From: Engraulis encrasicolus
Lineage: Eukaryota > Chordata > Actinopteri > Clupeiformes > Engraulidae
Length of the DNA stretch: 64,000 nucleotides
Assembly (NCBI RefSeq): GCF_034702125.1
Contig: NC_085860.1
Location: 18,054,541-18,118,540 of the forward strand
Direction of reading: 5' to 3'
Both the position numbers and the translations under genes were made by a program. The notes under the pieces are model-generated. The model ran no database searches. It saw only the letters and a program-made list of their open reading frames with translations, and was not told the DNA's origin. Every line of letters starts with the position of its first letter. The first letter of the stretch is position 1. Below are positions 13,581 to 26,644 of this stretch, piece after piece.

Positions 13581-14417
13581 GAGGAACCATTGGAAAGAGG
13601 ATCATAGGTCGTGGTGTAATAGGCCTATACATACTTCCACCACTACAAATCGATCAAAAGCCAAAAAGGCTGCATCAATAAGTGAGGGGCAAATTAGTTA
13701 CAAAAAGTTAAAGTTATATTCTTCACTGCTACACTAGATACACCATCAGCACTTAAGTCTTTTTAGATTGCACTGTAGCTGAGTAGGTAACCAACTGCAA
13801 ATGCTACTCAGAATCAATCAATTCACCCTCAATTCAGCTTTGGTTGAATACATTATGAAGCACAGGCAGGAGTTGACCTATAACTGCAATAAGACAATCA
13901 AAGGCAGTCTTGCTGTTGGTATGGACCCAGCATGCCCTACAGACATGCAAAGGCCATTTCTGCTCCTCCATTTAGTTGCTTAGGGACCACAGACGGCTGC
14001 CCTGCTGAGATGCTGAAGTATTTTATGTGATAAAGAAAGCACACATTTGCCCACATTAGTGCCCCGCAGTACCACCACTCTGAGCTCATTGCCAAGGTAA
14101 TTCAAAAGGTGCACTCACGGTCAGGGTTTTATTTACTTTGTTAAATGTTCCTGAACAGCTCTTAGACTGCAAGATTTTCTTGCCTGTATATACAGTACTG
14201 TAATAATGAAAGTAGATGTCAGAAGGCCCGAAAGGTACTTAGGTGCGACACCTGCTGTGTTTCAATACAAATAAAATGACTTGGCTTGCTGCTCACATGT
14301 CTATTGACTGGGAGAGTGTCGGAATGAAATAGCCACTCACAACTCAAAACCATGTAGGCCTACTGTTGTATGAAGTGCTCTGAACAATTTAAGTGAATTG
14401 ATTACAAAACCCTGAAA

Positions 14418-14696
14418 CAGCGCCGGTTCTAGTCAATTTGGTGCCCTAGGCGAGCACCCCGTTTCCTTTGTGCATTTAGAAATTGGCATACAGAGTGTCG
14501 TATACCTGATCCCCAGATCCACTACCTACATAGGATACTGTATATAGGCTATGAGTGCCCATGAATAATCAGTGTCAATGTAAAGTTTATTGTGTTCTCA
14601 TTCTAATTCTGCGATTTTCAGGCATTATATGACACCCCCAAGACATTTAGTGCCCTAGGCGACTGCCTTGTCTGCCTATGCCTATCGTCGGCCCTG
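14418..14696. mobile_element. hAT-like MITE with 8-bp TSD
   Basis: Element of 279 bp with inverted ends beginning CAGCGCCGG and CAGGGCCGA and sharing GTGCCCTAGGCGA inside each end. Flanked by perfect 8-bp repeats CCCTGAAA at 14410-14417 and 14697-14704, the hAT duplication length. No coding capacity. Confidence 0.8.
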
Positions 14697-14704
14697 CCCT
14701 GAAA

Positions 14705-16080
14705 TGTGCATTACCCAAAGCTTTTGAAAGAGAGCCGCCAGACAAAATGCACAGTCGATATGCTTTCATGTCTCTGATTTTTGTCTTGTACTCAGTGAAA
14801 CTGTCAATCCAAACACAAAAGATCTTGTAGGCCTTCTGATACAGTTACAGTGTTCTGAGCTATGCGCACGCACGCACATGACTATTCTCTGACCACGTCC
14901 CCAAAATAATAATAAGAAGCTATAGAGCGAGAGCTATGAAAATGTAATTGAAATATAGTCTTGCACCCTACTTCACCCCAAAATGGTGGTGCCTGCCTTA
15001 GCCCTTCAATTATGGAGGCGAAATTCACACTTTGCTTGTAATGCCCGGTTTATGCATGCCGGTCTTGAGCGAGGAGAGGGTGATACCGGCAGAGAGAGGC
15101 TGATTCAGAGCGCTTGGCAGGCACTGACAGGCGAGCAACGTAGTGATGAGCTGTTTGATTCGAATTAAGCTGTCACTAACATTTCAGAGTATGCGCCCTT
15201 CTGATTGCGTGTGCAGCCGGCATGATAATCAGATGACAAAGTCGGCAAAAACCTGTTGGTGATTATTACGCACAGGCTAAATGAATACAACAGATCAAAC
15301 GAGGGAATTGTGATTTTGCTTATAGACGCAACAGGGGTCAAAAAAACTTTAGGCTATTGTACGTGGCTGTTTATAGCCTATTGGTAACATTATTATTGAC
15401 AGTTCGATGTGCACCATGGTGTGACATGAACTTAAACCGAAGAAGGGGTAATACGACACGTTATCACTTTCAAACATTAAACGGCGTGAATAAGTTAGCA
15501 ACCCGTTGAAATAGTTGATTTCCGAGGATAATGCATCAGTGAGAGATTATCTAAACATATTCAAACGAAGCAGCAGGCTACGTGTCTTTGCTTAGAGCAG
15601 GACATGCCACGGATTACATCTTCGATGTTCCGTTTACTTTAATGTAGAAAAAGTCACATTTTAATTATAATTGACACGAAGCAACATGCCTCTGCTTCAG
15701 TGCTCACATATCGCTCGACAACGATGACATTTTGCTGAACATTACAGAAAACAATTTTCTCAAGTTCACTCTTAAAGCAACAAATGAACACACAATTAAT
15801 AACACTCACCTATTATCCATACTCGTCGTCTGGAATAGTCGACACAGAAAGCATTTGCAAACCCAACGATGTCTGCTTTTACGCGTCCCTCCTACTTGTG
15901 CGGCTGCGGCTACCGTTTAGCGCTTGACTGCATGCTGGATGCGCACAGACAGACGCTCCGCTTCATTCTAGACGCTCAGCTCAGGTGTAGCTTCAATTTT
16001 GAAGAGTTGCGCAGGCAAGACTCCCCCTTGCGGTGGAAAAGTTTAACATCTGGTCTTTTATTCCCCTATTTATGAGCGTC
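14705..16080. other. Intergenic stretch around the candidate trhr first exon
   Basis: Low-repeat, moderately CpG-containing DNA with no ORF of interest. Its uniqueness and the donor at 15808-15810 are the only signals. Confidence 0.4.
15810..15990 (-). other. trhr2: Candidate non-coding first exon and promoter of the TRH receptor gene
   Basis: On the minus strand a CpG-richer stretch ends in ATAATAG/GTGAGTGTT, a near-consensus 5' splice site, with the exon end at 15810. No long ORF runs through it, and it lies 7.8 kb upstream of the first coding exon on the same strand. Vertebrate TRHR genes often have a 5' UTR exon, so this is a plausible one. The upstream boundary is a guess; I see no clear TATA box. 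The acceptor before 8018 is not certain either (CCCCAG at about 8054 is one option). Confidence 0.35.
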
Positions 16081-16125
16081 AGTTTGTCGTTCATCATGTG
16101 CTTCTTGTTCCACAGGGATTAAATA

Positions 16126-16497
<372 letters not shown>

Positions 16498-16782
16498 GGT
16501 GTCTGGTCAAATTGAAGATGTAATGCTGCCACAAAGCACCTGGAGTGACTTTTATATCCCTTGCTTCAGTGCCTCACACAAATTGCTGCCCAGCATGCTA
16601 TGGAAGATTATTTTATAGCAGCGAGACAACTGTCACCTCACTTGACATTTTTTTAAATGGATCACAAAGGATTACAAGGATTTTATTTGTCACACAAATA
16701 TAGCCGGGAAAAAAACAGTGAAAAAAAACCCTGAAAATTGAATTTCCAGGTGAACACGTTTTCTTTAGGCTAGTGTTGTGAG

Positions 16783-16865
16783 TCATCAGTCAAGGGTGAG
16801 CAGTTAGGGTGTCAGACTTGTAGACCAAAGGTAAAGCTTGGTAAAGTCTGGGAACCCCTGACTTG
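16783..16865 (+). mobile_element. tRNA-derived SINE, copy 5, decayed head
   Basis: GGGTGAGCAGTTAGGGTGTC and AGACTTGTAGACCAAAGG match the SINE head; sequence after that has diverged. Confidence 0.5.
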
Positions 16866-17340
16866 AGCCTTTTGATAAAATAACACGTTTCGCATTTACT
16901 GCAGTTTTTGTCCAAAATACATACTGCACTATCCTGAAAAACTGACAGACCACTGTCTCTTGATCTTGATTCCTCCTCATAGTCCCTGTTGTGGTGGAAT
17001 GCGATAGGCATGCCTGTCCCACAATACAGACACAGTATGCTGCTGCACAGTTGGACACTATGTCTGCTTTTAGTGACAAATTTCTCAGCCATTAGCCATG
17101 CCCATGACATGAACTTTCCGTTTTCCTGTATTTATTGCATCCCCACACACACCTACTGCACAGCCCATGTAGGACTATTGAACATATCTGCTTTACATGC
17201 ACTATTAAATCTGTGACTGGATATAAAACATTTTTACTAGCCATATGAGGCAATAGACCTAACCACCAATGGCAGAATGTAGCACACAGTCCTCCGAACA
17301 ATATCGGGGTATGGCCTCGTGGCTTCCATAGGCCTGTTAG

Positions 17341-17625
17341 GGCAGTCATGGGTAAGCGGTTAGGGCGTCAGACTTGTAGCCCAAAAGTTGCCGGTTCGAC
17401 TCCCAACCCACCAGGTTGGTGGGGGAGTAAATAACCAGTGCTCTCCCCCATCTTCCTTCATGGCTGAGCATGCCACACTGCTCCCTTGGTGCGCCATTGA
17501 GGGCTGCCCCCTTGCATGGGAGAGGCGTAAATGCTGCTGTGTGCAGTGTTCGCTTGTGTGCTGTAGAGTGGCGTCACAATGACAATGGGAGTTGAAGTTT
17601 CCCAATGGGTATTTCACTTTTTGTA
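17341..17625 (+). mobile_element. tRNA-derived SINE, copy 1
   Basis: Starts GGCAGTCATGGGTAAGCGGT (A-box region) and has a perfect pol III B box GGTTCGACTCC at about 17391. The body ends ATGACAATGGGAGTTGAAGT and TTTCCCAATGGG. Confidence 0.8.
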
Positions 17626-18479
17626 TTAGTTCTCAAGCATTTTGAACAAACTCATCATAACGCCAACAACCCTGAAAATCAAAACCCCAGCTGTGTCCTC
17701 AAGGGCTCCCCAACGCCTTTAGAGGCAACACTGAAACACTGGGTCCAAGACAAGTGACCCCTTTGTCCCCCTCTCAGCCTACATTAGTCATTCATTTCAT
17801 TTATTGAACTATTTATATTAATTTCCCTTGTTATTATTTATATTATTATGCTTTCACTGCCAACCTCCCCCGGGGGTCCCCAGCCCCCACTTTGAAAATC
17901 ACATATCTAATCATGCACATTCATTTAAGAGCAGGGTATAGTTTGAATTATGTCCACATTTGATGCAATCATCTTATGATATTTGAGCGGTTTTGAGGCT
18001 AAAACCTGTGCAAAAATGTCTTCTTAGCTTTTCACAAGTGTGTTGGTTTGTGCCCTAAACTTAAAATAATAGTATGCATACAATGAAAAAGTCTACAACT
18101 GCAACAGGCCTATAGCCTATCATTTAATAGGCCTAGGCCGAGGCCTACACAGCTCCATGCCCAGTTTCAGTTTTGTCATTTGAAGGCCATTCTGCAATTC
18201 ATGAATAAAGATGTAGGCTGCCAAATGTAAACCAATCTATATTATTGCAGTTTCATATGAATGTATTCATAACCGACAATGACACAAAAGTACTACCGTT
18301 TATGAATGTAGATGGCCTTGTAGCTGTAAAGTTTGAGCCACAGGCACAGAACTGCACCCGATTAGTGACACTGTCGTCTTCTTCTTCTTCTTCTTATGGG
18401 ATTTTAATGGCGGACTGGACGCCTACAGGCGTATTGCCGCCACCTACGGGATAATAGAGCTCACTACAGTATATCGGCC

Positions 18480-21400
18480 TCATATTCTGGCATAGAGGCC
18501 AGAGGATTTTAAAAACTTGAGAAGACTGGTGGTAACTTTACAGTCCTTCAGTTGTAACAGGACGGGGATAGAAACAGTGGCAACACCAAGATCGGAGAGA
18601 TCACTGAAAAGCACACGCCTAAATTGTCGATACTTTACACACAGTATTAAGACATGGGAAACTGTCTCAGGTACTCTACACACGTCACACAGCCCATCTT
18701 GATGTTTATGAATCAAGTGTAAATTAGAATTCAGGGCACAATGCCCTAATCTGAGACGTGTTAACACTACCTGCTGAGACCTAACTCCAGATACTGTACA
18801 GTGGGTACTTATAGACGGCTGAATTGCATACAAATGTCTCCCCTTTACTTCTCTGTCCCACTGGAGCTGCCATGACTGGAACACTTTTCCATCAGTCTAC
18901 TCCTTAATTCGGTTCGGCCAGGCCTGACTAGCAAGGAAACCTCATTGCTCTCTAGGCTTTCTTTGGCGCAGTGGTCAACAAGCTCGTTTCCCTCGACCCC
19001 CATGTGAGCTGGAACCCACAGGAATGAAAATGTAGCAGCCTCTCTTGTACAGAGTCATACAGTAGAAGGAGAATATCAGAGATTAAATCAGGACGAGCAT
19101 TAGAGGAGAGAACTTTAAGGCAGTGAAGAACTGATAGTGAGTCAGAGCAGATTAAATACATTTTTAGATTGGTCCTCTGCTACCCATTGCAGGGCTTTTA
19201 AAATGCCCATAGCCTCTGCAGTAAATACAGACATATCATCACTTATTCGGAATCCTTTTTTATAATTAATCAATGGATACAGAAAGCGCAAACTAGCTCT
19301 ACCAGAACCCGGGTCTTTGGATCCATCAGTGAAAATGTGTTAGATAGGAGTTCCCAGTTAAGCTGGATGTACTCCACAACAGAATCACTAGAGAATTCTA
19401 CCTCTTCGTCATGTTTGAACTCATGCAACCCAAGATCGACTTGTACAGAGGGGAGGAGCCAGGAAGGGACTGGTCCCCAATGAGAGCTCTGGACTGGGTC
19501 CAAGTCAACTAAATTAAAGTCCTTGGCATGCTCCATACACTGTTTTACGAACGGCTGATTATGTGTCTGCTGAGGCCAAACTCATAGCAGTCCATAAGGA
19601 TATGACTAGTAGGGCATATAGGACACTTTTTCCCTAAGTCTATTCCAGTAGTGTAACGCAAGTTGAGTCCTTCTTAATTTTAAAGGCTTCTCTCCCGTTT
19701 TCGACCAGTAGGGCAGGGATTGATGTGGAGGAGAACGCACCACAGCAGACCCTAAGGGCCTTTGACTGTATGATATCAAGCTTTTTTAAACAGGAAGTTG
19801 CAGCTGCACCATACGCCTGACACCCATATCAAAGATGGACCTGATCATAGCTTGATATATGGTTAACAAGGTGCCCTTATCCCCCCCCAAGAGAACCCAG
19901 TCAAACATCTCAAGACATTTATCACCTTGCCAGTTTTAGCAATTATACTAGAAATATGTTTGTTCCAATTAAGCTTGCTATCGAACCACATACCTAGGTA
20001 TTTGAAACATTCGACCTTCTCTATGGGGGACCCATAAAGAGACAAAGATACATCACATTTCCTTCTGCGACTAAACACCACAAATTTAGATTTGGCCACA
20101 GATATCTTAAATCCCATTTCCTAGAGACCAATTTTCTACAATTTTCAGTTCATGATTTAATTTTATTCGAAATAAAAGGGATATTCCTGCCCTTGACCCA
20201 TAGGGCCCCATCATCTGCGTACAGGGATCTCCCAGTCCCAGGATAGCTCTAAAAATATATCATTTGATCATGACGTTAAAGAGATTGGGCTAATTACACT
20301 GCCTTGCGGAGTGCCGTTCTCTATGTATGCTTCATCTGAGGAGGCTTGCCCTACTTTAACTTGAATTAGTGCGACCTTCCAAGAAATTCCTTATCCATTC
20401 AGAATACGTCCGCTAACACCATGGCTTGAGAGTTTTAGGGAGGAAGGCCATCTCTCCACATCATATCATAGGCCTTCTCAATATCTAAAAATACAGCAAC
20501 AAGGGACTCCTTATTAGCAAACGCTCTCCTGATTTCATTAGTCAAGGGCAACTACATTGTCCATGGTACTCCTTCCCTTCCTGAACCCGCTCTGGTAGTC
20601 TACCAGTGCTCCTTTTAGATTCTAAAAAATGGACCAATCTGTCCGTCACCATTCGTTCCATTAGCTTACATATCACAGAGTAAGGGCTATGGGCCTATAT
20701 GAGGAAGGGGAGCTAGGATCCTTCCCGGGTTTCAACACCGGAACAACAACCGCATGTTTCCATGCCTTTGGCAGCTGGCCTTGCCTCCAGCTTTCATTCA
20801 TTAAACTAAGCATTTCATCCAGGAGGACGTCAGACACATGATGAAACACATTTCATAATGGAGGTTGTCCATTCCAGGGGCTGACTTCCTGCCTGCATCT
20901 ATGGCCCGCTTTAATTCATCAATAGAAAAGAAAAGATTAACAACATCACATGCTGGATCTAGGGGGGACATAGACCGACTCACAAACTGCTCCCTCAGGT
21001 CCCTGCTTTCCTCATCCAAATTGTCTGAACTGTGCACCTTCCTATACGTATCCACTAAAAGATTTGCCTTTTCTGCAGAGTCACAGCTGTCCTATTTCTC
21101 ATCTACAAGCACAGGGACAGTCGCCTTCCTACTTACCCCATTCATCCTCCTTACAGTAGACCATAGTTGATACACTGGAGTGTCACCTGACAATGAAGCA
21201 CAATACTCTCTCCAACTACTTTTCTTAGCAGATTTGACTACTTTCCTGGCCAACGCTCTACAGAATTTATAACGCACAAGATTATCAACAGGGGGAAACC
21301 GCCTCAACACTCTAAAGGCTTTATTTCTACTCCTAATTGCCTCATCACATTCCTTATTCCACCAGGAACCGCCTTCTTCTTTTGGCCTGTGCCTTTCCTG

Positions 21401-22224
21401 GGAATAGCTGCCGCCCGCCGCTGCAGAAATTACACTACAAAGACCACCATTCCACTCATCTACAGAGCTATCTTGAATGCCTGGTAAGAGATCATCACAG
21501 AAGGTTTCAAACTTTTCCCCAATCTGCTTTCAAAAAATTAAATCGTCCTTCTATCCTATCCATCTCAGCCGGTAGCCTCAGCCCAAAAGTGCCTACAGTT
21601 GGGAAATGGTCGCTACCCAACCCAAGTTAAAAGGGTCAAGAACCTCCCATTGACTCTTACCTGCCAACTCGCCAGAGACTATCATTAAGTCCAAACATGA
21701 AGGGGTTAGGGAACCAAGTTGCACTCTTGTAGGATGCCCATCATTAATACATACCAAGTTAAAATCATTCATAATCTCCTCAACAACTTCTCCATTGCCA
21801 TCAGTCCTTCTGTCTGCTACCCCCATAAAACATTATGTGCATTAAAATCTCCTGTCCAAATAACCGGGGGGCGTACCTGCCTCATAATATCCTCAAGCTC
21901 CACTGCACTCAAACGTAGACAGGGGTTATAAAAATTAAGCAGGGAAATCCTCCCAGTGGTGCTCCAAATTTCTATCACTATTAGTTCTAGGTTCGACTCT
22001 ATTGGCACCACCTTATACTCGACACCAGATTTAATAAATGTACAACAACCCCCCCCTGCCCTGTCACTTCTGTCTTTACGCACCGACATATACCCAGGTA
22101 AAACAAAATCCAAAGCGGGCTTTAGCCAAGTCTCCTGGACACAAATAACATGATAGCTTATTTCACTAGCAGTAACAAACCTTTTAAATTCCTGACCATT
22201 ACCAATCAGACTCGAGCATTCCAC
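18480..22224 (-). pseudogene. I-type LINE ORF2: AP endonuclease, reverse transcriptase, RNase H
   Basis: Pieces in several frames. Endonuclease: CVQETWLKP, then VIWTGDFNAHN near 21830. RT: SAPGMDNLHYEM near 20880; the catalytic YADD is intact on the minus strand at about 20210-20221; FKYLGMWFDSKLNWNKHI near 19990. RNase H: FTDGSKDP near 19320, TAEAMGILKALQWV near 19200, CSDSLSVLHCL near 19140, VPAHMGVEGNELVDH near 19000, giving all the acidic catalytic positions. A Cys/His-rich tail (CDVCRVPETVSHVLILC) closes the protein. Multiple frameshifts make it non-coding as a whole. Confidence 0.82.
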
Positions 22225-22648
22225 TGCAAAAGATTAAAAGGCCATCTACCCCTCCTCTCCCCCCACACTACTCTGGGAACCCGTAACACGACCCTCTCGC
22301 TCTTTGAGGAAATTAAACAAGGACTCAGGAGATACATTTACTTGCAAATATTTACCTGCCGCCGCGGAAACAAGCTTATTACATCAGACCTATTTTGCCA
22401 CCTTGGAGAATTTCGAACCTGAAATCACATCAGAAATAAAATGCCAGAAAATCCACCTTCTTAATAATGAAGCTGTCGCTCGAGGGGAAAATAGCTTGCG
22501 CTCTAGGTGCCAACACCTGCTGGGACTGGGGAGTAACCAACATTTTTCACTCTTCTCAATGCTTCTGCATAAGACACATTTTCGTTTGTCCTCACTTTTT
22601 GGACTTCCAAAGCGCTCGCAATATACCCGACAGCCCTTGTACCCAGCA

Positions 22649-23417
22649 CTATGGTTTCCCCCCGCAATTTGGGCAGCATAAGGCCGCATTGCAATCCTCA
22701 TAATTGTGGTCTCCCCCACATTTGCCACACTTTCTTTTTTCTCTACACACTGCCGCAACATGCCCGTATCTATGACAATTGAAACACCGCAGAGGAGGTC
22801 TAATGTAAGTTTCACTTGAAAGCTCAAATAACCAAGCCCAAATGCGTCTAGGAATAGTCTCGGTGTCAAATGTCAACAGCACTGTTTGACTGGGTACTTT
22901 CTCATTGTCTTTAGTAATTTGGAAACGCTTCACTTCGCAAACCTTTGCCCCTTTAACGTTGGCCAGGATGTCTTCATCAGTAACCTCGGTAGGCACTCCA
23001 TAAACTACTCCTTTAGCCCTTGAGCCTGTCCCTGGTACAAACACCTCCACATCACATTTGTTTAGAGAATTACTGCAAGAGCCCGATCCTGTTGTTTTTG
23101 AGAGTTGCACACTACTAGGATTCTGCCATTAGCCAAGTTTTCGCATGTTGGAAATGTCCTATTTCTTTCGCCAAACAGTCAACCAGTTGCAGTGAGTTCA
23201 AACCCTTAGTGTTACCTTTCAATTTCACAATTACAGCAATTTCTGTCTTCCTTGTTTTAGTTTGCTGAGACTCCCCATCACTCCCTGTGCTCGATTTACT
23301 ATGTCTCTCTCTGCCACGCTTCACCTGCCTATTAGGACCCACAACAGTAAACTCTTCTCCTGCACTATCCATACTGTCTGAGAACCCCATACTGTCCTCC
23401 CCAGCCCAAGAACGCAT
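22649..23417 (-). pseudogene. I-type LINE ORF1 (gag-like), frameshifted
   Basis: Starts MRSWAGEDSMGFSDSMDSAG at 23417, a polar region with a nuclear-signal-like VKRGRERH. Near 23110 the frame shifts. The second half encodes an RRM-like segment and then CCHC-type knuckles ([34 protein letters not shown]), as expected for a nucleic-acid-binding retrotransposon gag protein. Two short segments in different frames match end to end, so one frameshift separates them. Confidence 0.8.
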
Positions 23418-23572
23418 CAGGCTACCACGAAATATCGTGGTTTAGCCTTGTTTGGTGTTACCACTGTTCTTATCACTGAGAACAACCAACGCACGAGCCA
23501 AAACGCTGCCACCGTCTCAACCCAGCCAAAGTCTACCAGCCCTGTGCCGTACCAGAGCATCCCGTCTTCCTC

Positions 23573-24170
23573 GTGACACTGTCGTGTCTTGATGACGTCA
23601 AGGTAATGGCCGCTCTCACTTTGTCGTGCAGGGTTTACAATTTTCTCCGGTAAAGAAAATAACAGAAAATCGGACGCATATAGCTCGTCGCCAGACGCAT
23701 AAAGTGCGAGGCCGGGTAGTTGTTAACGCCGCGACCCTGTCTCTTGAGTCGTTCAGGTTGAAAAGGTGAATAAGTGTTGTATTTGCGCATACTTTTGAGC
23801 TACGAGAAAAGAGGAGGGCTGCATTGTTAATGAAGATCGGACAACCATGCTTCGTAGCCAATTTCAAAGTGGCATTTAAGGATGTAATGTTCTACTCCGA
23901 CGTTTATACGAAGTGAGAGGTCGTTTCAGGATTGTTTTCATATCGGGAGAGCGATCGGTCGTTGCCGCTATGTTTGAAGTCTGAGGTGCCAATTTTGAGG
24001 CCTTGTATTGCTAGCTTGCAAAGTTAGCTAGCGAGGTGCTTGGTTGGCTAGTTTGCTAACGGTAGCCAACCTTCGCTCGCTAGATGCCAACAACAAACCC
24101 AATGAATAACACTCTGGCTCAATAATGTGTTAAGTGCGTGCTGGATATTTAGTTTTGTGCAAGGGTGCTG
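23573..24170 (+). promoter_or_regulatory. zc3h18: Candidate zc3h18 promoter and 5' UTR exon
   Basis: A perfect cAMP-response-element palindrome TGACGTCA is at 23593-23600, followed by a YY1-like AATGGCCGC at about 23603. A consensus donor GGGTGCTG/GTAAGTTGA is at 24170/24171, about 600 bases upstream of the acceptor of the first coding exon at 24769. This suggests a promoter with a non-coding exon ending at 24170. The transcription start is not resolved. The I-type LINE (18378-23572) ends immediately to the left, so its insertion sits within about 20 bases of the CRE. Confidence 0.45.
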
Positions 24171-24780
24171 GTAAGTTGATGATGAAACAAACGTCATTCA
24201 TCGGTTGAATCTGTATACTGGCATTACTGTGAGCTAGCACAGGGTATTTGTTAAACCACTCGCCTGGCGCAAGCAACTTGTGTTGGGGAAGGCGTAGTTC
24301 TACGTGTTACAAGTTAGCTAGTCTATATTCAGGCCAATGTAAGGTTTGTTGTGCAACATAATAATTCGACAGTAGGTTGATTTTTGTCGTCAAAATATTG
24401 AACAAGTAACAACGTTAGTATTCTTTACATTTGCTCCATCCGACCACCTTGTCAAGCAAGATAATGGTGATACGGTTGCAGTGTTGTTTTGTAGCACCCC
24501 ACTTACACTTTTAAAATGTTAAATGTTGTAGCCATACAAGGTGTAACGCAATAGTATTGTCTTAATTTGAAAGACCAGGTTATTGTGGAGTGCCACACGT
24601 CAGTATTGTTTTGAAAGTGATATGTCAGTATCAAAATACTTACTGTCAGTGTAGCCTGCAAAAAAGTCAACAAAAGTGAAAAAAAAATTAGCTGGTAATG
24701 CTTTAAAAAACAAGTGTTAACATATCAAACTCAAGAGTTTGACATTTTTCTTCTTTCATGCCTTTGCAGAACAATCATCT

Positions 24781-26088
24781 ATGGATACCCCGGAGAGCCC
24801 TACCCAGTCCCCACAGTCACCAGAGGAGGAGGAAAAGGGCATCTCTGACAGCGAGCTCCTGGACTCGCCCGATGGCCCGGATCAGGGCGCCGTGTCGGAC
24901 AGCGAGCTGCTGAATGATGATGATGATGATGATGAGGAGGAGGAGGGGCGGGTGGATGGAGATCGCGCCAGTCTCGGCAGAGACTCTGACCTCGATGACG
25001 ATGAGGAGGAGGATGAAGGTCTCGGAAGAGGACGAGGTGGAGGTGGAGTTGGAGGGGGAGGTGGTGCTGGTGATAGTGGTGTAGGTGTAGCAGTAAGGCA
25101 CGACGCTGTGTCTGATCCAGAGGACGATGGCATGGATCAGTTAGATTATAGAAATGCAGCCGATGCTGCTGTTGACATGCCAGGAGGACGCGCCGGTGGT
25201 GGTGGTGTAATGATGATGGGAGCAGATACAAACGCAAACAGTCATCAGTCGGCCGAGGAAGACGACGAAGAGGAGGAGCGGGAGCAAGAACGGGAGCGCG
25301 AGGAGAGAATCAGCCCCGAGTCACCCGACTTCGACCACGAGCAACAGGAGCAGGAGCAGCAGCACCGCAGTCCTCCCCGAGTCAGCCCCGAGTCGCCGGA
25401 CTTCCAACACGAGCAGCAGCACCACAGTCCTCCACGCGTCAGCCCAGAGTCACCCGACTTCCAACACGAGCAGAAGCAGCCTCACAGTCCTCCCCGAGTC
25501 AGCCCTGAGTCGCCCGATGGCGGCCTACCCGAAGAGGATGATGACGATGATGACGAGGAAGAACAATCAGCCCGCGTCCCTCTCCCTTCTGCAAAGCCAC
25601 CAGCGAGGCCCGGCCATGTCGAGGAGGATGAGGAGGATGATGAAGATGAGGAGGAGGAGGAAGAGGAGATGATGGCGTCGCGGAGGAGGCGCGGCGTGGT
25701 GGTGGTCAGCGACGTGACCAAGGACGAATCCTCCTCCGTGTCCCGCGAGCTGGACGAGCACGAGCTTGACTACGACGAGGAGGTGCCGGAGGAGGCCAGC
25801 GCGCCCCCGCCTCCTCCCAGACAGGAGCAGCAGCAGCGGACCGATGAGGAGGAGGAGGAAGATGAGGAGAAAAAGGCACAGCAGCAGCGGCGGGAGGAGG
25901 AGAAAGGGCCGGAGGAGGTCAGCCCCACCAAGCCCAAGAGGGAGCGCATACTGCCACCCCCCTCCGACAAAGACACGCCGCCCAAGAGGTCAGACGACTA
26001 CCGCGGGGGAGACCGCCTCAGAAGAGACTCCCTCAGAGACAAGAAGAAGGACGAGGACGATGGAGAGATCGATGAGGGGGAGATAGAT
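24781..26088 (+). CDS. zc3h18: ZC3H18, coding exon 1 (acidic, low-complexity N-terminus)
   Basis: 436 codons, phase 0, after acceptor TGCCTTTGCAG at 24769 and before GTAAGTAG at 26089. The start ATG gives [20 protein letters not shown], close in character to the MDVAESPERDPHSPEDEEQ-like start of mammalian ZC3H18. The exon is dominated by Asp/Glu runs and SP motifs. It holds the conserved block [21 protein letters not shown] and ends [11 protein letters not shown], which runs straight into DDDLEEGEV of the next exon. Around 25306-25520 are four tandem copies of a roughly 20-residue unit beginning SPESPD. ZC3H18 (also NHN1) is a nuclear protein linking cap-binding and exosome/NEXT-type RNA processing. 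The exon is followed within about 110 bp by a CAGA microsatellite. Confidence 0.95.
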
Positions 26089-26192
26089 GTAAGTAGACTA
26101 CTGTAGTCACTCTCTTTGACTTTTCTGGTTTTGTTTCTGTTCTGGTCTTTTCTGCCCTCAGCTGTTGTTGTTGGCCAGTTCTAGTTTGTTCA

Positions 26193-26195
26193 GAC

Positions 26196-26262
<67 letters not shown>

Positions 26263-26333
26263 CAGACAGACAGACAGACAGACACACAGACAGACACACA
26301 GACAGACACACAGACAGACACACAGACAGACAC

Positions 26334-26368
<35 letters not shown>

Positions 26369-26472
26369 CAGACACAGACAGACAGACACAGACAGACAGA
26401 CAGACACAGACAGACAGACAGACACGCACACAGACACGCACACAGACACGCACACAGACACGCACATAGACA
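26193..26472. repeat. CAGA tetranucleotide array
   Basis: About 280 bases of CAGA/CACA units starting about 105 bases after the donor of the first zc3h18 coding exon. Confidence 0.95.
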
Positions 26473-26644
26473 CAGTGCTACAGCATGTCATGGTGGAAGC
26501 TGATGTTTGTAGGTGATTGTGCTACTGATTACTGTAAAAGAGAGGTGGGCCACTACTGTCAGAGTGGGAAAAGGTGATTGGTCAGTTCAGTAAATAATGG
26601 TGATTTCTTTTTCAGCAGGTGCAGTTTTTCAGGGTACTTCAGTC

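Larger units (their letters stand above)
18378..23572 (-). mobile_element. I-type non-LTR retrotransposon (EN, RT, RNase H), nearly full length, mutated
   Basis: A LINE of about 5.2 kb on the minus strand, flanked by perfect 13-bp repeats GTGACACTGTCGT at 18365-18377 and 23573-23585, which I read as the target-site duplication. Its 3' end is an AAG-repeat tail rather than poly(A). It holds a gag-like ORF1 with zinc knuckles and an ORF2 with endonuclease, reverse transcriptase and RNase H. The RNase H domain places it in the I clade of LINEs rather than L1 or L2. Several frameshifts break ORF2, so it is inactive. Confidence 0.85.

Noticed and set aside
13801..13983. ORF of 60 codons starting MLLRINQFTLNSALVEYIMK as a small gene
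   Set aside because: No homology recognised, no splice or promoter context, and length expected by chance.
15869..16075. Plus-strand ORF in the CpG-richer region as a gene
   Set aside because: No family match. The minus-strand donor at 15810 explains the region better as a non-coding first exon.
24800..25237. Minus-strand ORFs opposite the acidic zc3h18 exon
   Set aside because: Shadow of the GAG/GAT-rich coding strand; the plus frame has clear ZC3H18 motifs and splice sites.
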